DNA from: Silurus meridionalis
Lineage: Eukaryota; Chordata; Actinopteri; Siluriformes; Siluridae
Reading direction: 5' to 3'
Length of the DNA stretch: 64,000 nt
Assembly (NCBI RefSeq): GCF_014805685.1
Contig: NC_060901.1
Span: 20,012,405-20,076,404, forward strand
A program made the translations under genes and the position numbers. Of this stretch, positions 45,637 to 58,050 are shown piece after piece. Each line of letters opens with the position of its first letter. The stretch's first letter is position 1. Under the pieces are notes generated by a model. The model searched no databases and had not been told where the DNA came from. It saw only the letters and a list, made by a program, of their open reading frames with translations.

Positions 45637-46870
45637 TTTCAAAGACTGAATTTCATTAAGTACATTCATCCCTATGGTTTCTGACACACCTTTCATTTCT
45701 TTCTCATCTGGACTTGTGTTGTTGAGGACAAATATACATTTTCCAGGCAGTATTTTTCCAAGACATTCTACATCGGCCGAATATTCTGTGCATCCCTACT
45801 ATATATAATTTCTTAAACAAGAATTAGTCTCAATTACTTGAAAGAATGAAAACAACAAAGAAAAATAAATAAAGAAAAGGTTACATAAACAAATGTATTG
45901 CGTGGATTTCTTAGTAATGTCACCCAAACACAATCACTTTTAGTGTATTCAGTATAGAGTCAAACACTTTGGTAAAGAAAACCTTCAAAGAAAACTCTCT
46001 TATTTTCCTTCAAATTCTAAATTCACTTAGAATTAAATTTATCCACTTAAATTGACCTTTTAAAACACAATCACATTCGAAACAGTGAGAAACAGTGAGA
46101 AAATAAAAGTTTTCAATGAACAGTCACGATTTTACACACAAAACACTTGTGCAGTGTTCCTGTTAAATGCACAACCACAGTTCAATTTAAGTTTTATAAC
46201 TCAACTTAAGGTTTTAACAGTACCGTCCATCAAACCATGATATCCCAAAAGAACAAATAGAAAATACCAGTCTGTAGAGTGATGAGTGGAAATGCGTTGT
46301 CTTCATGTAGCGTATGTTGCAATTAACTCGAGAGATGTAATTTACTTGTCTCTTTCAGTTGCAGTATCACAATGAATCGATCAGATGAATCACATAGGAG
46401 TGAATAATAAACGAATCACTCTTGAGATGAATCAGCTGGGATGTCGTTTGGATGGCAGGGTTAACTCAAAATCAAATCCTCTCAAAACAGTGCTTTACAT
46501 CACGAATATATACTGCAGCCGATATTGAGCACTCACAAGTGTGCTTGCAGCTTGCATGAAGTTACTGCTTCACTCCAGCAATAGCTAAGCTTCTAAGGGA
46601 CCGATCAAAACGCTGTCTTCAACTGTAAAACACTTACAGTCCACAAGTGCTGTCCTTTATCTGACTAAAGCTCCGATCTAAGTTAGTTCTCTTAAAGAAA
46701 CTTTATAGAACAGCTTCTCAGACGTGACAGGACACTCCCTTCTGCTAACTTTTTCACCTTTTCTCTCCTGCGCGTTCTCTTCATGCACTCTCACCACACG
46801 CGCGAAAACCTGTCTGCTCGTCAAAATGAAAGTCTCTCAAAAATAATAGATGCCGTTACATATACACACA
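45637..46870. other. No gene seen
   Basis: AT-rich single-copy-looking sequence between the LINE 5' end and the MITE copy. A small TGAATCGATCAGATGAATCA-type motif lies at 46370-46440. No supported frame. Confidence 0.5.
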
Positions 46871-46879
46871 CTGTAAGAC

Positions 46880-47255
46880 TATTAAGCGCACCCATATATA
46901 AGAATTTGACAAATATTTTTATTTTGAACATAAATAAGCCGCACCTGTCTATAAGCATTAGTTTCTGTCTACACTGAAACTAATGAACTTTACACAGGCT
47001 TTAACGAAAGACTGTCTGTTACACGGTGTAACGGGTGAAATATGTTGTGTCTCCTTTAAGAGCAAAACGGTATTTTGGGAATAGCCTGCCGCTGCATTTT
47101 TCCGCTATTACTGCATGTGTGCAAGACCGAGGAATATGTCCTTATCATTTTCTGATGATCATTTCCAAGTTTCTTTGACTAACCCATAACACTGTTGCCA
47201 AGAAAAATAAAAACCTGTCTGTGCTTATGTGATTTCTGTTGCAAATGGAGTTAGC
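46880..47255 (+). repeat. Second copy of the outer MITE (unoccupied)
   Basis: Starts near GACTATTAAGCGCACCCATA and contains CAAATATTTTTATTTTGAAC uninterrupted, then AAATAAGCCGCACCTGTCTA and further sequence not kept in the copy at 13845-15491. It gives the empty site for the nested MITE there. Confidence 0.7.
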
Positions 47256-47366
47256 GAGTGCCACACAAGCTAGTTCTTCTTCTCAATTATGTTCTAGCAA
47301 AGGGATGGGCAAACTTTGTGACTCACGGGCCACAATGGGTTCTAAAATTTGAGGCCGGGTCATACA

Positions 47367-47372
47367 TATACA

Positions 47373-47467
<95 letters not shown>
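47367..47467. repeat. (TA)n microsatellite, left flank of the telomeric tract
   Basis: About 47 TA units with two TATG interruptions near 47397-47403. Confidence 0.95.
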
Positions 47468-47471
<4 letters not shown>

Positions 47472-47518
47472 ATTAGAGATTTGGCAAATTTAGTTTCATG
47501 CGTGCCAAAAGATCAATC

Positions 47519-48125
47519 TCTATCACTAACCCTAAATCCTAACCCTAACCCTAAACCTAACCTAAATCCTAACCTAAATCCTAACCCTCTAACCCTAACC
47601 CCAACCCCTAACCCTAACCCCTTCACCCTAAGCCTAAACCCTTACCCCTAAACCCTGACCCTAACCCTAACCCTGACCCTAACCCTAACCCTAAAACCTA
47701 ACCCTAAAACTTTAACCCTTTACCCTAAACCTCTAACCCTAATCCTCTAACCCTAACCCAACACCCTAACTCTTACCCCTAAACCTAACCCCCTAACCCT
47801 AAAGCCCTAATCTCAACTCTCTAACCCTAAAACCTAACCCAAACCCGCTAACCCTAACACTTTGACCCTAACACTCTGACCCTAACCCTACTTACCCCTA
47901 AACCAAACCGTGACCCCAACCCTAACCCCAAACCCTAACCCCTAACCCTACTGGGGTATCTGGTAAGTAACCCTACCCTAACCCTAACCCTGGCTTTATA
48001 AACCAAAAGCAATTCACTTACCTGTTCACTTACCTGTTGGGACCGGACCACTCACGGCAGAGACTAGGCTTAGGGTTAACCTAACCTTAACCCAACCCTA
48101 ACACTCTAACCCTAACCCAACACTA
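47519..48125 (+). repeat. Degenerate interstitial telomeric repeat (CCCTAA)n
   Basis: Roughly 600 bp of CCCTAA units and close variants (CCTAAA, CCCCTAA, CTCTAACCCTAA), interrupted by a short unique segment at 47980-48060. Vertebrate telomeres are (TTAGGG)n; on the plus strand the repeat reads in the C-rich sense. It lies between two TA microsatellites, inside the sequence rather than at its end. Confidence 0.92.
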
Positions 48126-48291
48126 ACCAAGTGTAGTGACTAGGGGCATGTCATGTTGCTTTTATTCTGAATGATATGACATCTAAACTTGCTGTCATTA
48201 CAAGAACGGCCTCTAGAGGCAAATCCATTACGCCATTTGCTGTTTTCTTTTTTACTCACGAGACTGTGCCCTGCAAGGAGAGCGCTATATT

Positions 48292-48296
48292 ATATT

Positions 48297-48366
<70 letters not shown>
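48292..48366. repeat. (TA)n microsatellite, right flank of the telomeric tract
   Basis: About 35 TA units following GCGCTATATTATATTTATTA. Confidence 0.95.
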
Positions 48367-48371
<5 letters not shown>

Positions 48372-50180
48372 TAATATATTATATTAATAATTACATAATT
48401 ATATTTAATTAATTAATTCATACTTATTTAATTTAGCTGATTTTTATAAATCAGTACCATTTTATAATTTACCATTTTTGTAATATAGTTTAATACTATT
48501 TTCCTTTAAAAGCAATAAACATAGTATCCATTTTGAAAGCTATTCGTTAATTAATCAGTTATCGGCAAGTACTAGTCCAACCTAATTATCAATATCCATA
48601 AAATTCACTATCAGTCGACCTCTACTCACCACACCATGACACAATTCGACACATTGCTTCACACTCCCTAACTCACCACACTATTACACACTGTTCCACA
48701 GTAAGGCACTTCAGAACACCTCATTACCCCACAAACAGACCTATTTAAATTGTTACGCTCACCTCAACACCATGGCACAAATTTGCATACCTTGTTTACC
48801 GCAGAATGTCAAAATACACCTCAACAGCCATACCAAACCTCTAGATACCTCACCACAACACTTCACATCTCACACCACCCTTCACCCTTATTCAACACCT
48901 CTCTACACCACGACAAACCACCAAATCACAGTGAGCTACAAATTCACACATCAGAAGTGCCGAGACTACTGTGAAACTCTTATCTCCTAAAAATAACCTA
49001 AAATATATAACTATAAAAAACCGGATGGTCTAAGTAAGAGCAGTTAAATAAAAACTAAAGCACATTCTTAGAATTGCAATATATTAATGTCCGAGTATGT
49101 GAATAATGTACATCAGGCACAAATCTCTGGCATGAATGTGTTTGAGACTGGTTTCTAATCCAGTTATCTTCCACCTAGCGTTCCCCGGGTTTAAACTCTG
49201 GATTTTATTACTGTCTGAGATAAAGTGGTGAGCCGCATTGCACTTGTCTAACAGAGGGTGGTGCTGTTGCTCTTCCATCATTTTCTCTTAACCCCCCTCT
49301 GTGCTTCTTACAGGATTTGAGTTGTCCTGAAGATTAAGTGTTTGGCCCAAAACAAGCAGCACAGACTCTGAGGCATAAACCCATTAATCGCACAATTAGA
49401 ATAACTCCATTAATACGTGCTTTTTTGTTTTGTTTTGCAAGCATCAGCACTGCCCTTGTGTGGTGTGTAAACAGCACTTTGAATTTGCTCAGAGATTGAT
49501 GCTGTATAACACTATAGCAGCTGACAAACATTTGTATTTGGTTTGCATGAGTCTCCACATCTTAAGACAAATGCTGTTTGATAGGAGTGTGTTTGAGAAA
49601 AGAAGAATTAATTTCCAAAAGACAAATTACAGCATTGTCGGGCAAGACACAGAGATTAGGGAAAAACAGAGTGGACGCTGGGGCAAGTGCCGCTTCAGGC
49701 ATATTTGTCAATTTTTTAAGTTTATCTAAATGAGAAATTTAATTATTTACTTAATTCAGCTGAATACAGTCAGTTTAAATGTACTCCATCTAATTTATGA
49801 GACAAACAGAAAAAAATCAGGCTTAAAATAAACACATTTAACAAGTTAGTGCAAGTTTGATGGACAAGATTTTGTTTTGTTTGAATACGTTTTGAATTGT
49901 TTTGTTTTAACATCCAATTCAATTTTAAACCACATTAATTAATTTCCTCTTTTAATAAGCTACACTCTTCCGGAAAGATGTTCCACTAGATTTATTCAGC
50001 TACAAGGATGTTAGTAAAGTCAGGTACTGCTGTAGGTGAAGTGAGGAGGCCTGGGGTGCAGTGTGTGTTTACATTCATCTCAAAGGTGTTCAGTAGGGTT
50101 TATAATTTTATAGCAGGAGATCTTCACATCGTTTAACCGAAGGGAAACAGATGTTCATGGAGCCGGCTTTGTGCATAAAA
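48367..50180. other. No gene seen
   Basis: The part at 48600-48990 is rich in ACACC/CACACCA words with a plus frame of 74 codons and no domain. 49380-49720 is higher-complexity sequence with a 99-codon accidental frame; it could be conserved non-coding DNA, but the sequence alone cannot show that. Confidence 0.4.
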
Positions 50181-50280
50181 ATGGGAGAAGTCACTAAGAA
50201 ATGGGAGAAGTCACTAAGAACACATACACACTTTATCGATAGATAAAGTGTGTATGTGTTCTTAGTGACTTCTCCCATTT
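50181..50280. repeat. Perfect 39 bp palindrome with 4 bp loop plus a tandem duplicate
   Basis: The arms 50199-50237 and 50242-50280 are exact reverse complements (AAATGGGAGAAGTCACTAAG ... CTTAGTGACTTCTCCCATTT) around GATA. Directly left lies one more copy of the outer arm (AAATGGGAGAAGTCACTAAG at 50179-50198). It would form a very stable hairpin. Confidence 0.95.
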
Positions 50281-50475
50281 GGACATTTCAGGCTGAGTAA
50301 TTTAGGGTTGTTTTTTTTTTACTTGCAAAGAGAGGACATTTCCTATATACTAAATACCACTGCTTTTTACACGTGTAGATTACATTTAGAAACATAGTGT
50401 AGGAGAATGAAAAATGGGCTGCTATCACAGGAGAGTATAAATAATGACTATGCAAAGCAAGTTTACAGATTGTTT

Positions 50476-50516
<41 letters not shown>

Positions 50517-50953
50517 ACGCACTCACACAGGTGTGGCCAAAACGGGTCAGAAATGAAGACTTCAATGACATGCATTATACACAAACAAAATGTTATAGAA
50601 TCATTCAAAATGACATAAAATGTATAGTACTATTATTAGTTATAGTATGAACTGTAACAGTCATAAAAGTAACAGAAGTGATAGTAGCAGTAATAATGTT
50701 AAGGCTAATAAAAGTATCAGATGTGGTGTAGGCAGCAGTAGTAGTCGTAGTAAGAGTAGTTTTAGTAGTAAAAAGTTTGAATTAATAAAAAATGTAATAA
50801 TCATTGCAGTAGTATTTATACAAATAGTCATAGTAGTAATGTTAGCAGTAACAGTAGTAACTGTAATGATATGTTTACAATAAAATAATAAGGAGCCATA
50901 TAGTGTCAGTCATAGCAGTAGCAATAATAGTAGTAATATTATTAGCATATTAG

Positions 50954-51318
50954 TGTTATTTCCCCGTTGTGGAGGCGGAGACAGACGGAACAAGCGGTAA
51001 GGACTAATCAGTGCGCTCTGTTTCAGACTGGCGGCGGCAATTAAGAGGAGCGAGACACGAAGCAGACACAGGCGCCGAACGATGAGGAAACTCGGGTGGG
51101 AGCTAGAAAGGGAACGCGTGCCGATCCGCGAGTGAGACAGGAGAACGCCGGAGGAAGGCGAAGGCTGCCGGTGGACGTCAAGATGGAAAGGCATCCAGAA
51201 CTCCGAGTGGTGTGGGTGAACCCCGGCTTGAGTAATGGAAAGGAAAAATAAAAGTAAATAAAGAAAGCTCTGCTTGGTGAACTATTGCCTGTCTCTTTCT
51301 TTCAGTGAACATGTTACA
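50954..51318 (+). mobile_element. Possible solo LTR
   Basis: A GC-richer 365 bp block in AT-rich surroundings begins TGTTATTTCCCCG and ends ATGTTACA. AATAAA-type signals lie near 51246-51265, followed by CTTGGTGAACTATTGCCTGT, which resembles the R/U5 ends of fish gypsy LTRs. No target-site duplication is seen and no second LTR is present. Confidence 0.35.
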
Positions 51319-52480
51319 CCCGTTATTACTCATTTCAAAATATACAACATTTTTTGTTTATTCTAAGCAGCCTGAAAAACACCCATCTGACTTAAGCATT
51401 TTTGAATTTGCCCTTCAGAAGAAAGTGTTCGTGTCTCGTCCTCTGTACAGAGAACTGGGTGACAGAGCTGCTGTTGCTGTTCTCAGCTGGAGGCCGGCTG
51501 CAGTGGCGTGCAGACTGACTGCTGAGCATGGCGACCAGCTGAGATGACCTTTCCGGATCATTCCACCTGGGCTGGGAAGACATCACGCTTGATAAGTGGT
51601 GGTGGGCGAAAGCAGGATCTCATCAGGGGGTTCAGGGATCCATGGAAGCGAAGCTTGCCATCTTTGCAGACCACACAAATGCCTGCGATAATGCCTCCAT
51701 TGTCTCACTTCTGTGATCATTTGTCAGAACTCAGGAAGGATGCAAGTGACCTTTTCTGTTTGGAAAGGGGACGTCGCATCAGGTTTTTTTTTTCTTTTTT
51801 ATCAAACACATGTACTCATTATGAGCCTGCCGAATGATGACATACGAAAGATCAGCAACGTGCCAGTGTCTTCTCCAGTGGCCCAAATGTTTTTTCCTTA
51901 AAAAAAAAAAAAAAAAAACCACTTAAATGCAGACATGAATGAATAAAATGCTGTAAGGTGAAGCAACATTTTTCGTTTAGTTGTAAGTTATTAAAACAAC
52001 AAACAAACAAAAATAAAAGTCTGCCTTTTCTGAATGACAACAATCTGGGGCACTTTGCAATCCCTTTTCAGAGCTTAGCTGCTGGATAGGTTTCTGATCT
52101 ACAGTAATTCTATCGAAACAGAGGCATTATCTCAGGCTGAATCTCGCAATCCTAAAAGATTTACATTTATTTATTAAGCAGAGACTGTTACCTGCTGTGT
52201 TACAAAAAGAAAAAGAGCACACAATCCACACGAGTGTCCATAAAACGTGACCAGAAACAAGATAGAAAAATTGAAAGAGGTACAATTAAATGGAAAGGTC
52301 AGAGTAGGTCCTGGTTCACCAAACGTTAGTCAAGAATCAGTGAAATGATCTTACAATTTGAAAAGATTTTAACCTGCAGTAATAACAGTACAATAATACA
52401 ACACAATAGCAATGATACAGTAATAACACTGCCAGGATCACAGGTCATCGATCACCTCAACAGATAAGAGTGAAACAAAG
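51319..52480. other. No gene seen
   Basis: 51400-51780 is high-complexity sequence with two overlapping ~80-97 codon frames lacking domains. The rest is AT-rich. Confidence 0.4.
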
Positions 52481-52491
52481 GGAATAAGTCC

Positions 52492-52492
<1 letters not shown>

Positions 52493-52538
<46 letters not shown>
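52493..52538 (+). repeat. (AC)n microsatellite
   Basis: About 22 AC units. Confidence 0.95.
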
Positions 52539-52540
<2 letters not shown>

Positions 52541-53034
52541 AGCCAACCATCCGTGCCTGACAGATTTCCACACAGCGTTTGTTTGGAAAGGACAGCGGGG
52601 TTCTGCTCGATGTAACTGCCGTAACCTTACTGCAAGAGCAATCTCCTAAAGACTATCAAGAGCCTGAAAAAAGTTAGCAGACCGTAAATTGCAAGTTGTT
52701 GAAATGGTGTATGGTGGAAGGCAGAATTGCAGCAGAAACATCCCAGCTGACCCCAAGTGCCCAGGAAACCTCTTCCATCCAGTTTTCAGAGTCCTCTGAA
52801 GGACACGATAGAGTCCAACAAAACAAAGCACAAATGATCTATCTATTTATTAATCTATCCATCTATCCAAATATCTATCCATCTATGAGCCTCTCAGGAC
52901 ACGCCTCAGTCGCTGTAGTGTTGTGATGAGTCATAAAGTGAAAATCAATGAACATAGGAAATATTGGGCACAAATTATTGGTCACTTTATAAATAAAAAA
53001 AATTATAAAACATCTACTAATAATTATATAATAA

Positions 53035-53190
53035 ATAGTTTTTTTACAGATGCAAATATGTTAAAAACGATGCATCGCGATACAAATGGCAACTTTAATC
53101 TTTTGGACACTTTCAAATCGATGCATCACATCGTTAACTTTTATGCCGTTGCACCGATGCGAATCTCATCATCCCTAGTGTATATCAGTG
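53035..53190. repeat. Possible hAT-type element end
   Basis: ACGATGCATCGCGATACAAA, CAAATCGATGCATCACATCG and GATGCGAATCTCATCATCCC resemble the GATGCATCG-rich subterminal regions of fish hAT elements that end in CATCCCTAG. No second end was found. Confidence 0.35.
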
Positions 53191-53399
53191 GCAACAATCG
53201 TGCATTTGGTACCTGGGCCTTCAGTGGGGACGTACTCGACTTAATCCACCTCTTAATATACCACTATCACGTCACAATTATAGAAACCATCAATACAATA
53301 CAAAAACGCAATATAACAACACGTGGCATTGCAGAGACATTTAACATATGGAGGTGAAACCATTTTACTAAAACAACAAACCAAGTTAAGACTCCAAAC

Positions 53400-56300
53400 C
53401 TCTACACTACAACCGCAACTGTGCACCTACAACATCTGGAGCAATTCAGAATCAATATTTGTTTAATAACATGACAAAAACAAAAAGGTAAATAGAATAC
53501 AACCTACTCACCAGAGATGCAGACTCATAATGTACAGCGCCCCCCAGAGGCTGTAATCAGTGGTACCGCTCGTATTCACTCAGATGTATTAATGTGTGCA
53601 GAGCTACACACGTGTTTTACCAGTCAAACTTGGCTGTAACAGTTTCCCTCTGACCAACCAATCAGAGGACGGAACAGTGCTGACCCTATTCTGGGCCAGC
53701 GAGCTGCCCTGTGAGGAGAATATGAAATCTGATTGGTTAAAGAAACAGACCTGTAGGTAATGTTCTCTATGGTTAAAGAGCCAGCACCACTGATTCTGAA
53801 GGCCCTGGGCAAATTAGATTGACATGGCAGCACATAGAGGCTGAAATCTGATTGGACAAAAAAATCTACCATCCACATACACGTACTGGAAGCAGTGCAG
53901 CCAAGAGAAACGCTACGAAATGAAGAGAATAAACTGTTGGGAATAAATTAATACAATTTCATGGAACAAATATTAGAATTTAGGTTGTAAATGTAGGTCA
54001 GTGCTTCCGATAGGATTTTCGGCCAGCAGTAAAGGCTTTCCTGGCCCTGACGGCCCACAACTGGTGTATACAGTGATATAGCTGGTTCTTTATTCTTTTA
54101 TTGGACTGTTACATGGATAATTTCTGACATGGGTTCATTCAGAATTGAATAATGATAATGTTTATTGTTCAGTTAGTGTTATATGTCTGTATTAAACAAG
54201 TAATAGTCTTATGCTACTTTCTAATGGACATTGAGCATGAGCAATATCTCTGTTCTATGTGAGACAATAAAGCGTGTAATGTATTTCCTGTGGTAGGGTT
54301 TTTCATTCATCAAAATTGTTTTTTGAATACGTAAATGACAAATAGTTAATAAAGAATTAATCAATTAATAAGCCCCTTGATCCTATACAACAGGTCGCAT
54401 CCTTCTTCGCTGTGTAATCTCTGACCCTGAAATGATGTTTAGTAAGGAATAAAAGGCTTTAAAATTTATTCGATTTTTTTCGAAATCATTGAAAATGAAA
54501 TGTTTTGATTTTCCTGATTTGAAAAAAATCTGGAAAAATATATAAACGAAAACACTAAAAATAGAACCAGAAAAACATGTTCACATGTTTGGGGACTGTA
54601 ATGATGGCAGGGACATTGGTGCTGGTAGAAGTGTAAATAAAAGATGGAGGGGGAACTGACAGAGACTAAGGCATAGTTTTATGACTTATTTACTTTTTCT
54701 TTTGTCGAGGGAGCTGCTAAGGGCCTTATGAGAGTGTTCTCATAATGATGTGATGGTGAGCACTCTGGAGACCTGAACTGCAGCGGAATTGTGGATCACT
54801 TGGTAATGAGTCGTGGGGGCCAGAGTATCACCATTATCAGCTTCGGAGAGGAAGCAGGCCTGCTCAGAAAACCGCTCTGGCTCTGGAGTTTTGCTCTTTA
54901 TGACACACACATACATTGTATTCTTTGTTTGTTCTGCAGCATTTATTATGCTGTCCCATATCTCAAAGAGAATAAATCATTTTTAAAGGTGATTTATGCC
55001 AAGCAGACGGTGACCAGAGCAGTAGATTAGTTCTTTAAAACCATCCTCTGGGATTTGTGCTGTAAACACTCGCTTTATCCACAGCTCAGAGGTTGAATTT
55101 TACTTTTTTGAGGGAAAAGACTTGCTGTTTGACCAAGATAAGAAAACTGATATTGGGAGGCCTGTTTCAAAATGCAAGATCATTTTCAAAACATGAAATT
55201 AATAACCACTTGGCTTGACACAAAAAGAAATGGCACAGGTATAAATAAAAAAAAGGTGCTATCACAGCTATTTTTTTTAAAGATGAAGAACCATGAATAT
55301 AAGGATTCATTGACATAAAATTAATATTATGATTATTATTCAGACTTACACAGTTACACATAGAGAGAAAATATATAGATAGATATTAAATTGTTGACTC
55401 TTCTAATATCACTACCAGTCAGCACTGTAGTAAACTGGAACAGATCAAACTAGACGGCGTTTCTACTGATATACTGCCACTCTTATTTCAGTGTCCATCA
55501 AAAAGCCAGGGCATGTCACAGTCCTCTCATTTACTGGTCACTGGCACTCTGACCAGTAAGATGTGGAAAGAGAACCATTGGTAATGAAAGTGGAAGCAGT
55601 TATTAAATAAAGGGACTCACTAAAGAATAAAAAGAAAATAAAAAGAATATTAGAAGGTCAAGTCTGGCCAAGCAGGATAAGAGAGAGGCAGTTGGAGAAC
55701 GTCTGTATCTGCAGAGTCCAATGCTGCCTCCTCCACACTTCAGGCAGACATGGAGCAAGGACATTCTTGTTATTTGTGATAATTCCTTTGGCTATCTTCA
55801 TCCTCCTCTGGGGGAGACTGTGATAAAAAAAAATTAAGAATGAAAGAAAAAAGAAAGAAACAAAGAAAGAAAAGAAAAAGTTCTGTTGTGCTGAAATCTT
55901 TATGTAGCAGGGAACTCATTTTCTTTTAATGCCACTGGGGCAGGTGTTGAGGCTACATACAGTGGAATGTGGTGGGATTACTACAATCACATTAGTGGCC
56001 AGTCTTCAGGGCTAACTGTGAATGTCTGTGGTAAGACACTGACTCATCCTCCAGACCTGGAGAGGAAATTAAGTGCATTATGGGGGTGAAAAAAAACACT
56101 CTAAATTTTATGACTATTGCACATATCTCTCACAGTCAGGCAAATGTCAGTTTAGTACATTTGTTGCTAGAGAACTGTCGAACCAAATTACAGTCAGTGA
56201 TCATCATCATTTTCAATGACTAATCACTGAGGAATGTAAATCCACCATTGGTCGCAGGATCTAATCACTACACTGCTTAAATATTTGCATTACTTCTTTC

Positions 56301-57300
56301 TTAACATGCTTCAGATTTGGATTTAGATTTTACAAATTCCCTGCACCACTGTTTTCCACCTCTGATTGACTGTTTACCGGAATTTGGGGAGCTATTCCGA
56401 TAATGTAGCTCATTAAGCCAATATCTAACTGAATTAGTTAAGCTGTACATTAAACAGAAGCTAATCTCAACGAAATTGCTTTTTTGAAAAGAAAGTACCT
56501 ACTTAATGAGAATCATGAAGACAGTAGATTTTGAGGAGACGCTTAATGATCCAAACACTTTTGCATCCAGGCTTGTGTTCTTACACTATCCAAACATGTC
56601 GCTCTGCAAAAAAAACAACCACCCTTCGATAAAGTAAATGATCTGAGCTGGCAGAATTATAGCGATGGCTTTTATTCCAATCAAAATTGGAATGAATGTG
56701 TGTTTTTTATCAAACACAGGCGTGTAAAAATCTTTAAATATTCCTCAGAGCCAGTCCTCAATGCTGCACACAAATATTTAGCTAATCCTCAATATAATTT
56801 CCAGACATGTGGCTAATCCTAAACAAATCATCTGAATTGTTGATCTAATCCTCAGCAATGATTCTTGCTGTTTAGCTAATAAATACTGTTTAAAGAAGTG
56901 CAGCAAATTTTAAACATTTTAAATCAGTTCAGCTAATCCACAGTGCTGTTTAGCTCATCAACACTAATTCTAAACGTCTATTGGTTTGTCCTCACTGTAT
57001 AAAAACATGTATCCAGTCCTCTACACTTTATTTTTTAACAAATGTTTCTGTAGGTTTACTTAGTGCTGTTAGATACTTAAACAGTCCTAAACTGTTGCCC
57101 ATGTTTATTTAATCTTCAACACTTTTAAAATTCCAGTCTTTAATGCTGTTTAAAAACATTTAGCTAGTGATTGACCTTTGCTCAAAGATACAGAAGGGCA
57201 ACTAAACCATAATATTCATTCCATTATCTTAAACCATGAGCTGTATCTCCCAGTCTTAATCCCTTAGGTCAAAGGTGAAGTGATGTGCTGTCAAATGGTA
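53400..57300. other. Gene-free stretch
   Basis: No exon or named repeat. A repeated theme CTAATCCTCAA/AGCTAATCC occurs at 56750-57010, a weak irregular repeat. 54690-54900 is higher in complexity and GC than the rest. Confidence 0.45.
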
Positions 57301-57866
57301 GCTCTTCTTCTTCTTCTTCTTCCTGTTTAATAACATATTTAGGAGATATTCAGTTGGTTGGAGAGGGATGGAGGGATGGAGGTTCACTGTAGAAATACAG
57401 GGAAGTGAATAATATTCAGTGTTTACCCGCACTGCTCCATGCTGAGAGAGAGACGGCAGCTGTTTGTTTTTGGCCTTAACCCGGCACAGCCTGATGAACC
57501 ATGACAGCTGACGTCAAACGAGGTGCTTGTAATGAGGAGTCTGGCAGCTTGAGTGAAACATGTCACCATATTTCAAATAAAGTTATTCTCCTTGCATTCA
57601 TCTCTCTCTGGCTTTTTCTTTTTGGATCCTCTCCTTTTCCCTCGCTGTCTTGCTCATCTATCGCTATGGTGTCTTTCTTTCTTTTCAGATTTCTGTCTCT
57701 ATCCTCATGTCTGTCTGGCAAGCTTTAATCTCTTATTTTTCTCTTTCTATAGCTTTCTCTGGCTTAATATTTTCTTTCTATCCCAGGCATTCTCCTTCTT
57801 TACTCCGTCTCTTTCCTTATGTCTCTGTCTATCTTTAATCCCTGTCTTCTTTTTCCCCTCTGATTA

Positions 57867-57921
<55 letters not shown>

Positions 57922-58050
57922 TCTCTCAGGCTTTTGTCCTCTGATTGCTTTCACTTTTTCTGTCTATATGTCTGGCTTCTCTCCCCCCCCTCTCTTACTC
58001 ATTTCCTCTTTCTAGGTCAGATTTTGGCTATACTATAATGCTGCAGGCTG
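57301..58050 (+). repeat. CTT and (CT)n pyrimidine tracts
   Basis: (TTC)n at 57304-57322 and a long TCTTTCTCTCT-rich region from 57590, with a pure (CT)n run at 57870-57922. The 161-codon frame across it (poly-SL) is an artefact of composition. Confidence 0.9.

Noticed and set aside
47519..48125. True chromosome end
   Set aside because: The telomeric repeat is degenerate and more than 15 kb of ordinary sequence follows it on each side.
57553..58038. 161-codon Leu/Ser-rich frame resembling a membrane protein
   Set aside because: It is created by the CT-rich tract; hydrophobicity follows from CTN and TCN codons.
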